A stretch of 64,000 nucleotides of DNA from REEB95 sp035934995 (GCA_035934995.1 DASYXI010000020.1:62001-126000); one strand, 5' to 3'. Numbered from the stretch's first letter, positions 16,841-25,707 are shown. The notes: a model not told the origin generated them from the sequence alone. Numbers and translations: made by a program.

Positions 16841-17971
16841 CTACGCGCCGCCGGCCGGTCCCACCGCCTGCTCGGGTGCGAGATAGGCGGCGCCGAGCGA
16901 CTGCGCCACCGCCGGATGGGTGATGCGGCCGGCCTGGATATTGAGGCCGGCCATCAGATTGCGATCGTCGGCAAGCGCGCGTTGCCAGCCTTTCTGCGCC
17001 AAAGCGAGCACGAACGGCAACGTCGCGTTGTTGAGCGCGAAGGTCGATGTGCGCGCGACCGCACCCGGCATGTTGGTCACGCAATAGTGGATGACGCCGT
17101 CCTCGACATAGGTCGGATCGGCGTGTGTCGTCGGCCGGCTGGTTTCGCAGCAGCCGCCCTGATCGATCGAGATGTCGACGATCACCGAGCCCGCGCGCAT
17201 GCGCTTCACCATGTCGCGTGTCACCAGCTTCGGCGTCGCGGCGCCGGTAATCAGCGCCGCGCCAATCACCAGATCGGCCTCGATGACCTCGCGTTCGATA
17301 TTTTCGACCGTCGAGAACAGGGTATGGAGTTGCGACCCGAATTGCAGGTCGAGCGCATAAAGCCGCGCCAGTTGCTTGTCGATGACAGTGACATGCGCCT
17401 CCATGCCCATGGCGACGCGCGCGGCATTGGTGCCGGCGACGCCGCCGCCCAACACGACCACGCGCGCGGCCGATACGCCCGGCACGCCGCCGAGCAGCAC
17501 GCCGGCACCGCCCTGCTCCTTCTCGAGGTAATGCGCGCCGACCTGAACGGCCATACGGCCGGCGACCTCGCTCATTGGCGCCAGCAGCGGCAGCCCGCCG
17601 CGTTCGTCGGTGACCGTCTCATAGGCGATGCAGGTTGCGCCCGACCGCAACAAGCCATCGGTCTGTTTGCGATCGGCGGCGAGATGGAGATACGCGAACA
17701 ACACCTGGCCGCGACGCAGTAGCGCGATTTCCGACGGCTGCGGCTCCTTGACCTTGACGATCAGCTCGGCCTTGGCGAAGACGGCAGCGGCGTTGGCTGC
17801 GATGCTCGCGCCAGCGCGGCGATACGCGTCGTCGTCGAAGCCGGCGCCGCTGCCCGCGCCGCTTTCGACCACGACCGCCTGACCATGATGAACCAACTCG
17901 CGGACGCTTCCCGGCACCAGTCCAACGCGATATTCATGGGTCTTGATCTCTTTCGGCACGCCGACCAGCAT
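16841..17971 (-). CDS. ald: Alanine dehydrogenase
   Basis: A 376-residue NAD-dependent enzyme converting L-alanine to pyruvate, ammonia and NADH, or the reverse. The N-terminus MLVGVPKEIKTHEYRVGLVP and catalytic segment VKVKEPQPSE(I) are family hallmarks. Further marks are the substrate region LFAYLHLAADR, the Rossmann motif VVLGGGVAGTNAARVAMGM, and the late DISIDQGGCCETSRPTTHADPTY and NMPGAVARTST. The frame opens with TTG at 17989, but ATG 17971 has GGAG six bases upstream and gives the exact family start. It is convergent with atpF, 1 bp apart, and divergent from the PCu(A)C-like gene. Confidence 0.96.
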   Translation of the reverse strand: MLVGVPKEIKTHEYRVGLVPGSVRELVHHGQAVVVESGAGSGAGFDDDAYRRAGASIAANAAAVFAKAELIVKVKEPQPSEIALLRRGQVLFAYLHLAADRKQTDGLLRSGATCIAYETVTDERGGLPLLAPMSEVAGRMAVQVGAHYLEKEQGGAGVLLGGVPGVSAARVVVLGGGVAGTNAARVAMGMEAHVTVIDKQLARLYALDLQFGSQLHTLFSTVENIEREVIEADLVIGAALITGAATPKLVTRDMVKRMRAGSVIVDISIDQGGCCETSRPTTHADPTYVEDGVIHYCVTNMPGAVARTSTFALNNATLPFVLALAQKGWQRALADDRNLMAGLNIQAGRITHPAVAQSLGAAYLAPEQAVGPAGGA

Positions 17972-18003
17972 CGTCGTCTCCAGGTTCAATTTAATTCGCT
18001 AAA

Positions 18004-18465
18004 ATGCGCATGAACCGCCGCAGCCTGATCCTTGCACCGCTGAGTTTGCTGCTGACGCCATTCGGCGCGTCAGCGGTCTGCGCGCATTCCTACACCTTCG
18101 GCAAAGTCGAGATCGGCCATCCCTGGGCCCAACCGTCGACCAGCGACATCGCCGCCGTCTTTATGGCGCTGGCGAATATGGGCGACAAGCCCGACCGGCT
18201 CACCGGCGCCGCGGCGCCGATCGCCAATGCGGTGTTGTTTCAGGATTATGGCAACCGCCCCGTCGACGCCTTCGATTTGCCCGCGAAGCAGCCGGTTGCG
18301 TTGCAGCCGGGCGGACGCCGCATCGTGCTGCAAAGCATCAAGCGCAAGCTCGCCGTCGGCGACGATTTTCCGCTGACGCTGCGTTTCGCAAACGCCGGCG
18401 AGACCACGGTCATGGTGCTGGTCGAGCGCGGACCGGCGGAGCCGACGACGACGCCGGCGCATTGA
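18004..18465 (+). CDS. PCu(A)C-family periplasmic protein lacking the usual copper ligands
   Basis: A 153-residue exported protein. A signal peptide covers about residues 1-28 (twin-Arg-like RR at 5-6, cleavage near CAHS). The PCu(A)C beta-sandwich is recognisable from GHPWAQPSTSDIAAVFMALANMGDKPDRLTGAAAPIANAV and the closing LQPGGRRIVLQ and FPLTLRFANAGETTVMV. Family members deliver Cu(I) to cytochrome oxidase through a His/Met set. Here the usual His after the AxxVE strand is Phe79, the MRM hairpin is absent, and the GGxHxM segment reads GGRRIV. Copper binding by the standard site is therefore doubtful. The start is ATG 18004 or 18010. The 3' end overlaps the convergent oxidoreductase gene by 56 bases. 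Confidence 0.8.
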   Translation: MRMNRRSLILAPLSLLLTPFGASAVCAHSYTFGKVEIGHPWAQPSTSDIAAVFMALANMGDKPDRLTGAAAPIANAVLFQDYGNRPVDAFDLPAKQPVALQPGGRRIVLQSIKRKLAVGDDFPLTLRFANAGETTVMVLVERGPAEPTTTPAH

Positions 18466-19564
18466 CCAGCGCGGCGACGTAATCGGCGATGGCGAGCGAA
18501 CTCGTCAGGCCCGGCGATTCGATGCCGAAGAGATTGACCAGACCGGCGATGCCGTGGCGTTCGGGGCCGTCGATGCGGAAGTCGGCGGCCGGCTCGTCGC
18601 GGCTGTTGATTTTCGGTCGAATGCCGGCATAACCCGGCTGCAATGCGCCGTCGGGAAGTCCCGGCCAATACTTGCGGATCGCGGCATAGAAACGCGCGCC
18701 GCGCTTTGGGTCGACCGTGTAATCGATGCCATCGATCCATTCGGTGTCCGGACCGAAGCGGCCTTGGCCGGCGAGATCGGGCGTGTAATGGACACCGAGA
18801 CCCGCATGCTCGGGCACCGGATAGACCGGACGCTGAAACGGCGCCTTGCCTGGCAGCGTGAAGTAGACGCCGCGGCAATAATAATCGCACGGAATGCTAT
18901 CCGGCGGCACACCGCCGACGCGCCGCGCGACGCCGGGCGCATAAAGGCCGGCCGCGTTGATCAGCATCTCGCACGCGAGCGTCATCGGCTCGTCGCCGGC
19001 GATTTCGAGCGTGAAACCGCCGGCGTCATGCACCCGGCCGGAAGCGACTTCGGAACGCAGCGCCACCGTCGCACCATGCGCCTCGGCCTCGCCCTGCAGG
19101 CTCAGCATCAAGGCGTGGCTGTCGACCAATCCGGTGGACGGCGAATGGAACGCGGCGACGCAGGCAACTGCGGGCTCCATTGTGCGCGCCGTCTTAGCAT
19201 CGAGCAGTTCCAGGTCATCGACGCCGTTGGCCTTGGCATGCGCCATGACCTTCGTCAGCAGCGGGATTTCGGTCTCGTCGGTCGCGACGACGAGCTTGCC
19301 GATGCGCTTCGTCGCGACGCCGCGCGCGGCGCAATATTCGTAGAGGCGCTGGCGACCGGCGACACAGAACCGCGCCTTAAGGCTGTCTGCCGGGTAGTAG
19401 AGCCCGGCGTGGATGATCTCGCTGTTGCGCGACGAGGTATGCGCGCCGATATAGCGCTCTTTTTCAACGACCAGGACGGTCCGGCCGCTCAACGCCAGCG
19501 CGCGCGCCGCCGCGAGTCCGATAACGCCGGCGCCGATAACCACACATTCGACCGACTCGCGCAT
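18410..19564 (-). CDS. FAD-dependent oxidoreductase, LhgO/L-2-hydroxyglutarate oxidase-like
   Basis: A 384-residue DAO-superfamily flavoprotein. The FAD motif VVIGAGVIGLAAARALALSG lies at the N-terminus, followed by VEKERYIGAHTSSRNSEIIHAGLYYPADSLKARFC, the typical LhgO signature. Later marks are STGLVDSHALM, INAAGLYAPGVA and the C-terminal NLFGIESPGLTSSLAIADYV. Relatives oxidise L-2-hydroxyglutarate or similar 2-hydroxy acids and feed electrons to quinone; the substrate is not proven here. The frame opens at 20446, but that part runs through the divergent transporter gene. ATG 19564 (or 19570) follows a GCAGGGA tract and gives the family length. Confidence 0.9.
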   Translation of the reverse strand: MRESVECVVIGAGVIGLAAARALALSGRTVLVVEKERYIGAHTSSRNSEIIHAGLYYPADSLKARFCVAGRQRLYEYCAARGVATKRIGKLVVATDETEIPLLTKVMAHAKANGVDDLELLDAKTARTMEPAVACVAAFHSPSTGLVDSHALMLSLQGEAEAHGATVALRSEVASGRVHDAGGFTLEIAGDEPMTLACEMLINAAGLYAPGVARRVGGVPPDSIPCDYYCRGVYFTLPGKAPFQRPVYPVPEHAGLGVHYTPDLAGQGRFGPDTEWIDGIDYTVDPKRGARFYAAIRKYWPGLPDGALQPGYAGIRPKINSRDEPAADFRIDGPERHGIAGLVNLFGIESPGLTSSLAIADYVAALVNAPASSSAPPVRARPAP

Positions 19565-19648
19565 GTGCATTCCCTGCAATCCGATCATGCCGAGATTGAC
19601 GCAGGGACGCGAGACCGACAATCTCCGACGACATCTTCGAGAGCGCCC

Positions 19649-20596
19649 ATGCCCGCCGCGCCCGCGCACACGCGTCCCGTCAGCCGCATCGAGGCGCTTT
19701 ATCCTTACCTGTTGTTGGCGTTGTGCAACCTGTTCTGGTCGGGGAACTGGGTGCTCGGCCGCGCCGCGCACGCCGTCATCCCGCCGGTCGCATTGACCTT
19801 CGGGCGCTGGACGGTTTCGGCGATCTGCCTCGCGCCGTTCGCGATCCCGCGGCTTCGCGGCAAAGGCGCGATCATTCGGCGCCATTGGCTGTTGATCGCG
19901 ACGATGGGTTTCCTCGGTCTCGGCTTCTTCCAGATCGTGATCTATACCGGGCTGCGCTATACCACCGCGATCAACGCCGTGCTGATGAATTCGGCTGCGC
20001 CGCTCTACATCATCGCGATTTCCTGGCTGCTCGACGGTGAAACGGTCACGCCGCGCCAGCTCATCGGCATGGTGCTGTCGTTCTGCGGCATCGTCGTCAT
20101 CATCAGCCGCGGCAGCCTCGCGCAGCTGCTGCATTTGCAATTCAACATCGGCGATCTGGTCATTCTTTTTGCCATGCCGGCATGGGGCTTCTACTGCGTG
20201 CTCTTGCAGCGTGTGCCCAAATCGCTCGATACGCTGGGACTGCTTTTTGCCGTCAACATCGCCGCCCTGATCCTGATCGCGCCCGCCTTGGCCTTCGAGG
20301 CTGTGTTTTTCGGCCTGCCGGAACCGACGCCGCTCGCCGGCTTCGCCGTGCTCTACACCGGCATCTTCGCGTCGTTCCTCGCGTATATCTGCTGGAACAA
20401 GGGCGTCGAAATGGTCGGTGCGAACCGCGCCGGCTTCACGTCGCACCTGCTACCCGCCTTCGCCACCGTGCTGGCAGTCTTCACCCTTGGCGAAGCGTTG
20501 CACCCGTATCACGTCGTCGGCATCGCCGTCGTGCTGTTCGGCGTTTGGCTCGCCACCAGTGCGCGGCGCAAGCCGCTCGTCGCGCCGATGGATTAG
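19649..20596 (+). CDS. EamA-family (DMT) transporter
   Basis: A 315-residue inner-membrane protein with about ten hydrophobic spans in two EamA repeats. The first repeat begins with LYPYLLLALCNLFWSGNWVLGRAAHAVIPPV and includes GLRYTTAINAVLMNSAAPLYIIAISWLL. The second includes LYTGIFASFLAYICWNKGVEMVGANRAGFTSHLLPAFATVLAVFTLGEAL, both classic drug/metabolite transporter patterns. The substrate is unknown. The frame opens at 18554 on the strand antisense to the oxidoreductase; ATG 19649 is the first start consistent with the family. It ends in a 4-base convergent overlap with the oxoprolinase gene. Confidence 0.9.
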   Translation: MPAAPAHTRPVSRIEALYPYLLLALCNLFWSGNWVLGRAAHAVIPPVALTFGRWTVSAICLAPFAIPRLRGKGAIIRRHWLLIATMGFLGLGFFQIVIYTGLRYTTAINAVLMNSAAPLYIIAISWLLDGETVTPRQLIGMVLSFCGIVVIISRGSLAQLLHLQFNIGDLVILFAMPAWGFYCVLLQRVPKSLDTLGLLFAVNIAALILIAPALAFEAVFFGLPEPTPLAGFAVLYTGIFASFLAYICWNKGVEMVGANRAGFTSHLLPAFATVLAVFTLGEALHPYHVVGIAVVLFGVWLATSARRKPLVAPMD

Positions 20597-23500
20597 GCCT
20601 TGCCGTAACCGCCGCCGCCTGGCGTTTCAAGCACGAAGACGTCGCCTGGCCCGACCGCGATCACCTGCGTGCCGCCGAAATCTTCGCGCGTGCCGTCGGT
20701 GCGCTCGACCCAATTGCGCGCCGGGGCCGCACTTGCGCCGCCGGCCAATCCGAAGGGCGCGATCCGCCGCCGGTCGCCGAGGATCGCCGCCGTCATCGCT
20801 TCGCGGAAGCGGATGCGCCGCACGACGCCATCGCCGCCGCACCAGCGGCCAGCGCCGCCCGAGCCGCGACGGATCGAGAAACTTTCGAGCAGCACCGGAA
20901 AGCGCCACTCGAGCACTTCCGGATCGGTCAGGCGTGAATTAGTCATGTGGGTGTGAACCGCCGACGCGCCGTCGAATCCAGGCCCGGCACCGGCACCGCC
21001 GCAGACGGTCTCGTAATATTGATAACGCGTCGTGCCGAAGGTGAAGTTGTTCATCGTGCCCTGCGCCGCCGCCAGGGCATCGAGCGCCGCATAGAGCGCG
21101 TCCGTGATGCATTGCGAGGTCTCAACGTTGCCCGCCACCACGGCGGCTGGATAACGCGGACTCAACAGCGAATCCGGCGGGATGCGGATGTCGATCGGCA
21201 CCAAGCAGCCGGCGTTCATCGGAATTTCAGCGTCGACCAGCGTGCGGAAGACGTAAAGCACCGCGGCTTTGCACACGGCCTCTGGCGCGTTGAAATTGGT
21301 CGGGAGCTGCGCACTGGTGCCGGCAAAATCGACGGTCGCGCGCCGTGCATCGCGGTCGATCGTCACCTTGACGCGGATCATCGCGCCCGAATCCATCTCG
21401 GCGGCGTATTCGCCGCCGCTGAGACGGCCGAGCACGCGCCGGACCGCTTCGGCGGCGTTGTCCTGGACGTGACGCATGTAGGCCTCGACCACGTCGCGGC
21501 CGAAATGACGCACCATCCGGTGCAGCTCCTGTACACCCTTCGCGCAGGCGGCGATCTGCGCCTTGAAGTCGCCGAGATTTTGCTCGGGGTTGCGCGCGGG
21601 GAATTTGCCGCCGGCAAGCAACGCGCGCGTTTCGGCTTCGCGGAAGCGGCCCGCGTCGACCAGCAGGAAATTGTCGATCAGCACGCCCTCTTCTTCGATG
21701 GTGCGGCTCAACGGCGGCATCGAGCCGGGCGTGATGCCACCGATATCCGCTTGATGACCGCGCGACGCGACATAGAATTGGACCGTGTCGCCTTCCGATT
21801 CGTCCTCGGCGAATACCGGCGTGATGACCGTAACGTCGGGCAAATGTGTGCCGCCGTTATAGGGCGCGTTCAGCACATAGACGTCGCCGCGCTTCATGCC
21901 GCGTCCATCGGCCTTGTTCGCGCGCGCGCGGATGATGCTGGCGACGCTTTCGCCCATCGAGCCCAGATGCACCGGCATGTGCGGCGCATTGGCGATCAGC
22001 ACGCCGGTTCGATCGAACAGCGCGCATGAAAAGTCGAGCCGCTCCTTGATGTTGACCGAATAGGCGGTGTTCTGCAGCGCGACGCCCATCTGCTCGGCGA
22101 TCGACATGAACAGATTGTTGAAGACCTCGAGCATGACCGGATCGACCTGGGTACCGATCGCGACCGCGCGCGGCCGTGGAACGACGCGTTCGAGCACCAG
22201 ATTGCGGCGCGCATCGACGCGCGCGCGCCAACCCGGTTCGACCATCGTCGTCGCGGTGTCCTCAACGAGCACGGCGGGACCATCGACGGCGTCGCCCGGT
22301 GCCAACTTCGCGCGGGCATAAACCGGCGCCGCCCAGGTTTTACCGGCGGTGAAGACGCCAACGTGATCGAGCGGCGGCGGAATCGGGCTGCCAGCTTCGG
22401 TGTCAACCACGCCGTCATCCGCGCTGCCAACCGCGCCAATGGCCTCGACGCCGAGTGATTCGACGATGAGCGCTTTGTCGTCAACGACGAAGCTATAACG
22501 TTGCTTGTGCGCGTCGGAAAAATTCGCGCGCAGCCGGTCGGCATCGCCGTAATCGACGATCAGCGGCACGTCGGTGCCTTCGTATTTGACGTGCGCCTTG
22601 CGCAGCACGGTGATGTCCGCGTCGGCGATGCCCTGCGCCGCGAGTTCCGCTTTGGCGGCATCGGTCAGCGTGGCGAGGATGGCCTCGAACTCGGCCGCCG
22701 CCGCTTGCGTCAGCTTTGCTTCGACCGCCTGCTCCTTGAGGCTGCGCAAATCCGCGAGCCCCATGCCATACGCCGACAACACGCCCGCAAACGGATGAAT
22801 GGTGATCCGCGTCATGCCGAGCGCGTCGGCGACCTGGCAGGCATGCTGGCCGCCGGCACCGCCGAAGCAGCAGAGCGTGTATTCGGTGACGTCGTAGCCG
22901 CGTTCGATCGAAATCTGCTTGATCGCATTGGCCATGTTCTCGACCGCGATCTGGACGAAGCCGTCCGCGACCTCGGCCGGCGAGCGGCGGTTGCCGGTGG
23001 CGCGCTCGATGGTTTCGGCCAGCGCGGCGAATTCGCGCTCGACGATGGCGCGATCGAGCGGCTGGTCGCCGTCTGGACCGAAGACGCGCGGGAAGAAACG
23101 CGGCTGGATCTTGCCCAACATGACGTTGCAATCCGTCACGGTGAGCGGCCCGCCGCCGCGATAACACGCCGGTCCGGGAACGGCGCCGGCGGAATCCGGC
23201 CCGACGCGATAGCGCGCGCCATCGAACGAACACACCGACCCGCCACCGGCGGCGACGGTGTTGATCTGCATCATCGGCGCGCGCAACCGGACACCGGCGA
23301 CCTGCGTCTCGAAGCTGCGCTCGTATTCGCCGGCATAATGCGACACATCGGTCGAAGTGCCGCCCATGTCGAAGGCAATGATCTTGTCGAAGCCGGCGGC
23401 CGCAGCGGTGCGCGCGGCGCCGACGATGCCGCCCGCCGGGCCGGACAGGATCGCGTCCTTGCCCTGAAAGCGGTGGGCATCGACCAGGCCGCCGTTCGAT

Positions 23501-24213
23501 TGCATGAAGAACAGCCGCACGCCGCCGAGCTCGGCGGCCACGCGATCGACGTACCGGCGCAGGATCGGCGACAGATAGGCGTCGACCACGGTGGTGTCGC
23601 CGCGGCTCACCAGCTTCATCAGCGGACTGACGGCGTGGCTGGCCGAGACCTGTGCGAAGCCGACGCGGCGCGCAGCCTCGGCGACGGCGCGTTCATGCGC
23701 CGGATAACGATAGCCGTGCATGAACACGATCGCGGCGCTGTTGCAGCCGACGGCGCGCGCGGCACGCAGGTCAGAGGCGATTTGGTCGAGATCCGGCGGG
23801 CACAGCACGGCGCCTTCTGCTGTCACCCGCTCGTCGACTTCGATCACCCGCTCGTAGACCAGATCGGGCAGGACGATGCGGCGCTCGAACAGCTTGGGCC
23901 GGTTTTGGTAGCCGATGCGCAACGCATCGCCGAAGCCCTTGGTGATGATCAAGACGGTGCGTTCGCCTTTGCGCTCGAGCAGCGCGTTGGTCGCGACCGT
24001 GGTGCCCATCTTGACCGCATCGATGGCGCCGTCCGGCAATTTCGCCTCCGGCGTGACGCCGAGAATCGCGCGAATGCCCGCCACCGCGGCGTCGGCATAG
24101 CGGCCGGGGTTTTCGGACAGCAGCTTGCGGGTGACGAGCGTGCCGTCCGGCCGGCGCGCTACGATGTCGGTGAACGTGCCGCCGCGATCGATCCAGAATT
24201 GCCAGCCCGCCAT
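20593..24213 (-). CDS. Fused hydantoinase A/B - 5-oxoprolinase
   Basis: A 1206-residue protein joining HyuA- and HyuB-type halves, as in ATP-dependent 5-oxoprolinase, which opens pyroglutamate to glutamate. HyuA (about 1-680) has FWIDRGGTFTDIVARRPDG at the start, VATNALLERKGERTVLIITKGF, and the ATPase-like IIAFDMGGTSTDVSHYAGEYER. HyuB (about 690-1206) begins with VDPVMLEVFNNLFMSIAEQMG and includes GDVYVLNAPYNGGTHLPD, DIGGITPGSMPP and a final GDVFVLETPGGGGYG. Some fused members act on hydantoins, so substrate identity is not settled. ATG 24213 gives the exact family N-terminus. It follows a 46-codon peptide gene by 16 bp. Confidence 0.92.
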   Translation of the reverse strand: MAGWQFWIDRGGTFTDIVARRPDGTLVTRKLLSENPGRYADAAVAGIRAILGVTPEAKLPDGAIDAVKMGTTVATNALLERKGERTVLIITKGFGDALRIGYQNRPKLFERRIVLPDLVYERVIEVDERVTAEGAVLCPPDLDQIASDLRAARAVGCNSAAIVFMHGYRYPAHERAVAEAARRVGFAQVSASHAVSPLMKLVSRGDTTVVDAYLSPILRRYVDRVAAELGGVRLFFMQSNGGLVDAHRFQGKDAILSGPAGGIVGAARTAAAAGFDKIIAFDMGGTSTDVSHYAGEYERSFETQVAGVRLRAPMMQINTVAAGGGSVCSFDGARYRVGPDSAGAVPGPACYRGGGPLTVTDCNVMLGKIQPRFFPRVFGPDGDQPLDRAIVEREFAALAETIERATGNRRSPAEVADGFVQIAVENMANAIKQISIERGYDVTEYTLCCFGGAGGQHACQVADALGMTRITIHPFAGVLSAYGMGLADLRSLKEQAVEAKLTQAAAAEFEAILATLTDAAKAELAAQGIADADITVLRKAHVKYEGTDVPLIVDYGDADRLRANFSDAHKQRYSFVVDDKALIVESLGVEAIGAVGSADDGVVDTEAGSPIPPPLDHVGVFTAGKTWAAPVYARAKLAPGDAVDGPAVLVEDTATTMVEPGWRARVDARRNLVLERVVPRPRAVAIGTQVDPVMLEVFNNLFMSIAEQMGVALQNTAYSVNIKERLDFSCALFDRTGVLIANAPHMPVHLGSMGESVASIIRARANKADGRGMKRGDVYVLNAPYNGGTHLPDVTVITPVFAEDESEGDTVQFYVASRGHQADIGGITPGSMPPLSRTIEEEGVLIDNFLLVDAGRFREAETRALLAGGKFPARNPEQNLGDFKAQIAACAKGVQELHRMVRHFGRDVVEAYMRHVQDNAAEAVRRVLGRLSGGEYAAEMDSGAMIRVKVTIDRDARRATVDFAGTSAQLPTNFNAPEAVCKAAVLYVFRTLVDAEIPMNAGCLVPIDIRIPPDSLLSPRYPAAVVAGNVETSQCITDALYAALDALAAAQGTMNNFTFGTTRYQYYETVCGGAGAGPGFDGASAVHTHMTNSRLTDPEVLEWRFPVLLESFSIRRGSGGAGRWCGGDGVVRRIRFREAMTAAILGDRRRIAPFGLAGGASAAPARNWVERTDGTREDFGGTQVIAVGPGDVFVLETPGGGGYGKA

Positions 24214-24229
24214 CGGCGCGGGGCGGATG

Positions 24230-24370
24230 TCAGTGGTGGCTGGAGCCGTGCCCGTGCGGTGCGGCGGCGCCCGCTTCGCCGTGATCGCCGCGGCCCGGGA
24301 TGGCGAGCAGGCAGAACGCAATCAACGCACTGCCGAGAACAAAGAACAACAACGAGATCGCGAAAGACAT
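24230..24370 (-). CDS. Small single-span membrane peptide with His-rich tail (46 aa)
   Basis: A short reading frame below the usual length cut-off. It runs from ATG at 24370 to TGA at 24232-24230 and encodes 46 residues. Residues 2-24 are strongly hydrophobic (SFAISLLFFVLGSALIAFC and on), forming one membrane span. The last ~20 residues are Gly/His-rich and end HGHGSSHH, a possible metal-binding tail. The start codon is preceded by GGAGG at a 5-base spacing, strong support for translation. The gene ends 16 bp before the fused oxoprolinase ATG on the same strand, so the two are probably co-transcribed. I do not recognise the family and assign no function. Confidence 0.6.
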   Translation of the reverse strand: MSFAISLLFFVLGSALIAFCLLAIPGRGDHGEAGAAAPHGHGSSHH

Positions 24371-24439
24371 GTCGGCCTCCATAAGCGAGGAGATCATGGC
24401 CGTTGACGGGGCTTTCCGCTAGGCTTTCACGCCGCGGCC

Positions 24440-25138
24440 ATGCAGATCGTCGAGCGTCCCTCGCCCAACCACGACGCCCGCACGGGCGCCGTCGACATGC
24501 TGATCCTCCATTACACCGGCATGGCCGACCAGGCGGCAGCGCTGGCGCGGCTGACCGATCCGGCGGCCAAAGTCAGCGCGCATTATCTGATCGGCGAAGA
24601 CGGCGCGGTGTTCCGCTTGGTGCCGGAAGAGCGGCGCGCCTGGCACGCCGGTGTGTCGTATTGGGCCGGCCATCGCGACATCAACGGCGCGTCGATCGGC
24701 ATCGAGTTGGTCAATCCCGGCCACGAATTCGGTTATCGCGGCTTTCCGCCGGCCCAGATGGAGGCGCTCGTTGCGCTCGCCGGCGATATCCGGCGGCGAC
24801 ACCGCATTCCTGATCGCTGCGTGCTCGGCCACTCCGACATCGCGGTCGGCCGCAAGCAGGATCCCGGCGAGCGTTTCGACTGGCAATGGCTCGCGCGCCG
24901 CGGCGTCGGCCTGTGGCCCGATTCCGCCGGCGCGCCGAAACCCGCCGACGCGATCGCGCCGCTCCAGCGCGACCTCGCCAAATTCGGCTATGACTGCCCG
25001 CAGAGCGGCGTTCTCGACGAGGCCACACGGGCGACGGTGCGTGCCTTCCAACTGCATTTCCGGCCGCAGCGCTGCGACGGCACGCCCGACGACGAGACAA
25101 GGCGGCGCGCGGCGGTGCTCGCCGCGATGGTGGTTTGA
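24440..25138 (+). CDS. N-acetylmuramoyl-L-alanine amidase (Amidase_2, AmiD/AmpD-like) with PG-binding tail
   Basis: A 232-residue zinc amidase expected to cut the MurNAc-L-Ala bond in peptidoglycan or its anhydro-fragments. The Amidase_2 domain holds the zinc ligands in LILHYTGM and VLGHSDIAVGRKQDPGERFDW; between them lie SAHYLIGEDGAVFRLVPEERRAWHAG and NGASIGIELVNPG. The C-terminal ~60 residues resemble a PG_binding_1 domain (IAPLQRDLAKFGYDCPQSGVLDEATRATVRAFQLHF). No signal peptide is visible, so a cytoplasmic recycling role is as likely as an envelope one. ATG 24440 is chosen; 69 bp separate it from the divergent small peptide gene. The stop codon overlaps the -35 of the rnpB promoter. Confidence 0.92.
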   Translation: MQIVERPSPNHDARTGAVDMLILHYTGMADQAAALARLTDPAAKVSAHYLIGEDGAVFRLVPEERRAWHAGVSYWAGHRDINGASIGIELVNPGHEFGYRGFPPAQMEALVALAGDIRRRHRIPDRCVLGHSDIAVGRKQDPGERFDWQWLARRGVGLWPDSAGAPKPADAIAPLQRDLAKFGYDCPQSGVLDEATRATVRAFQLHFRPQRCDGTPDDETRRRAAVLAAMVV

Positions 25139-25163
25139 CTTCGGCCGCGTCACCCCATCTTAT
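25135..25163 (+). promoter_or_regulatory. Promoter of rnpB
   Basis: TTGACT (25135-25140) and TCTTAT (25158-25163) are 17 bp apart. The predicted start, about seven bases after the -10, falls at 25170-25171, exactly where the first strand of the RNase P RNA P1 helix begins. The -35 overlaps the TGA stop (25136-25138) of the amidase gene. Confidence 0.65.
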
Positions 25164-25170
25164 GCCTGTA

Positions 25171-25561
25171 CCAGACGGCCGGATGGCTGCTCCCCGTCGC
25201 AAGGCGGGGAGAGGAAAGTCCGGGCTCCACGGAAACACGGTGCCGGGTAACGCCCGGCGGGGGCGACCCTAGGGACAGTGCCACAGAAACACACCGCCTA
25301 AGCCCTTCGGGGCCGGCAAGGGTGAAATGGTGCGGTAAGAGCGCACCGCGTCGCCGGTAACGGCGACGGCAGGGCAAACCACACCGGGAGCAAGACCAAG
25401 TAGGGACGGCACGCCCCGTAAGTTTTTGGATTTACAGGGCAAGGCGGGTTTCCGAGGCCGCCGTCCGGGTCGGTCGCGCGAGGCGTCCGGTAACGGACGT
25501 CCCAGATGAATGGCCATCCCCTGCGCAAGCGGGGACAGAACCCGGCTTACAGGCCGTCTGG
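25171..25561 (+). ncRNA. rnpB: RNase P RNA (bacterial type A)
   Basis: The catalytic RNA of RNase P, which matures tRNA 5' ends. The termini pair perfectly as helix P1: CCAGACGGCC (25171-25180) with GGCCGTCTGG (25552-25561). The universally conserved GAGGAAAGTCCGGGCTCC follows near 25210-25228, and the conserved 3' element ACAGAACCCGGCTTAC lies at about 25536-25551. The interior carries GGGTGAAATGGTGCGGTAAG (about 25319-25338), another canonical block. About 391 nucleotides fits alphaproteobacterial type A. A well-placed promoter lies immediately upstream; no clear T-rich terminator is seen after 25561. Its place just before mraZ is common in alphaproteobacteria. Confidence 0.96.
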
Positions 25562-25707
25562 TATTTTAGCTATTATGTTCTTGATATGTTCATATTTTTA
25601 CAAGTAATAGCGCGCGGGTCTTTAAGCCAACGCGAATCGAATACCGAGAGGTATGAAATTTGACCTCGAAACAATCGCTAACTTACGGATTTATACGGGA
25701 AAATCAT

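Noticed and set aside
18410..18465. 56-base convergent overlap of two genes as evidence that one is false
   Set aside because: Both proteins show family structure up to the overlap, and both stop codons are unambiguous; a 3'-3' overlap is plausible.
18410..20446. Longer LhgO-like protein (678 codons)
   Set aside because: The extension is antisense to the EamA transporter and lacks family similarity; the FAD motif starts just after 19564.
22501..24384. 627-codon plus-strand frame opposite the oxoprolinase
   Set aside because: Antisense shadow with biased composition; the minus-strand frame carries complete HyuA/HyuB motifs.
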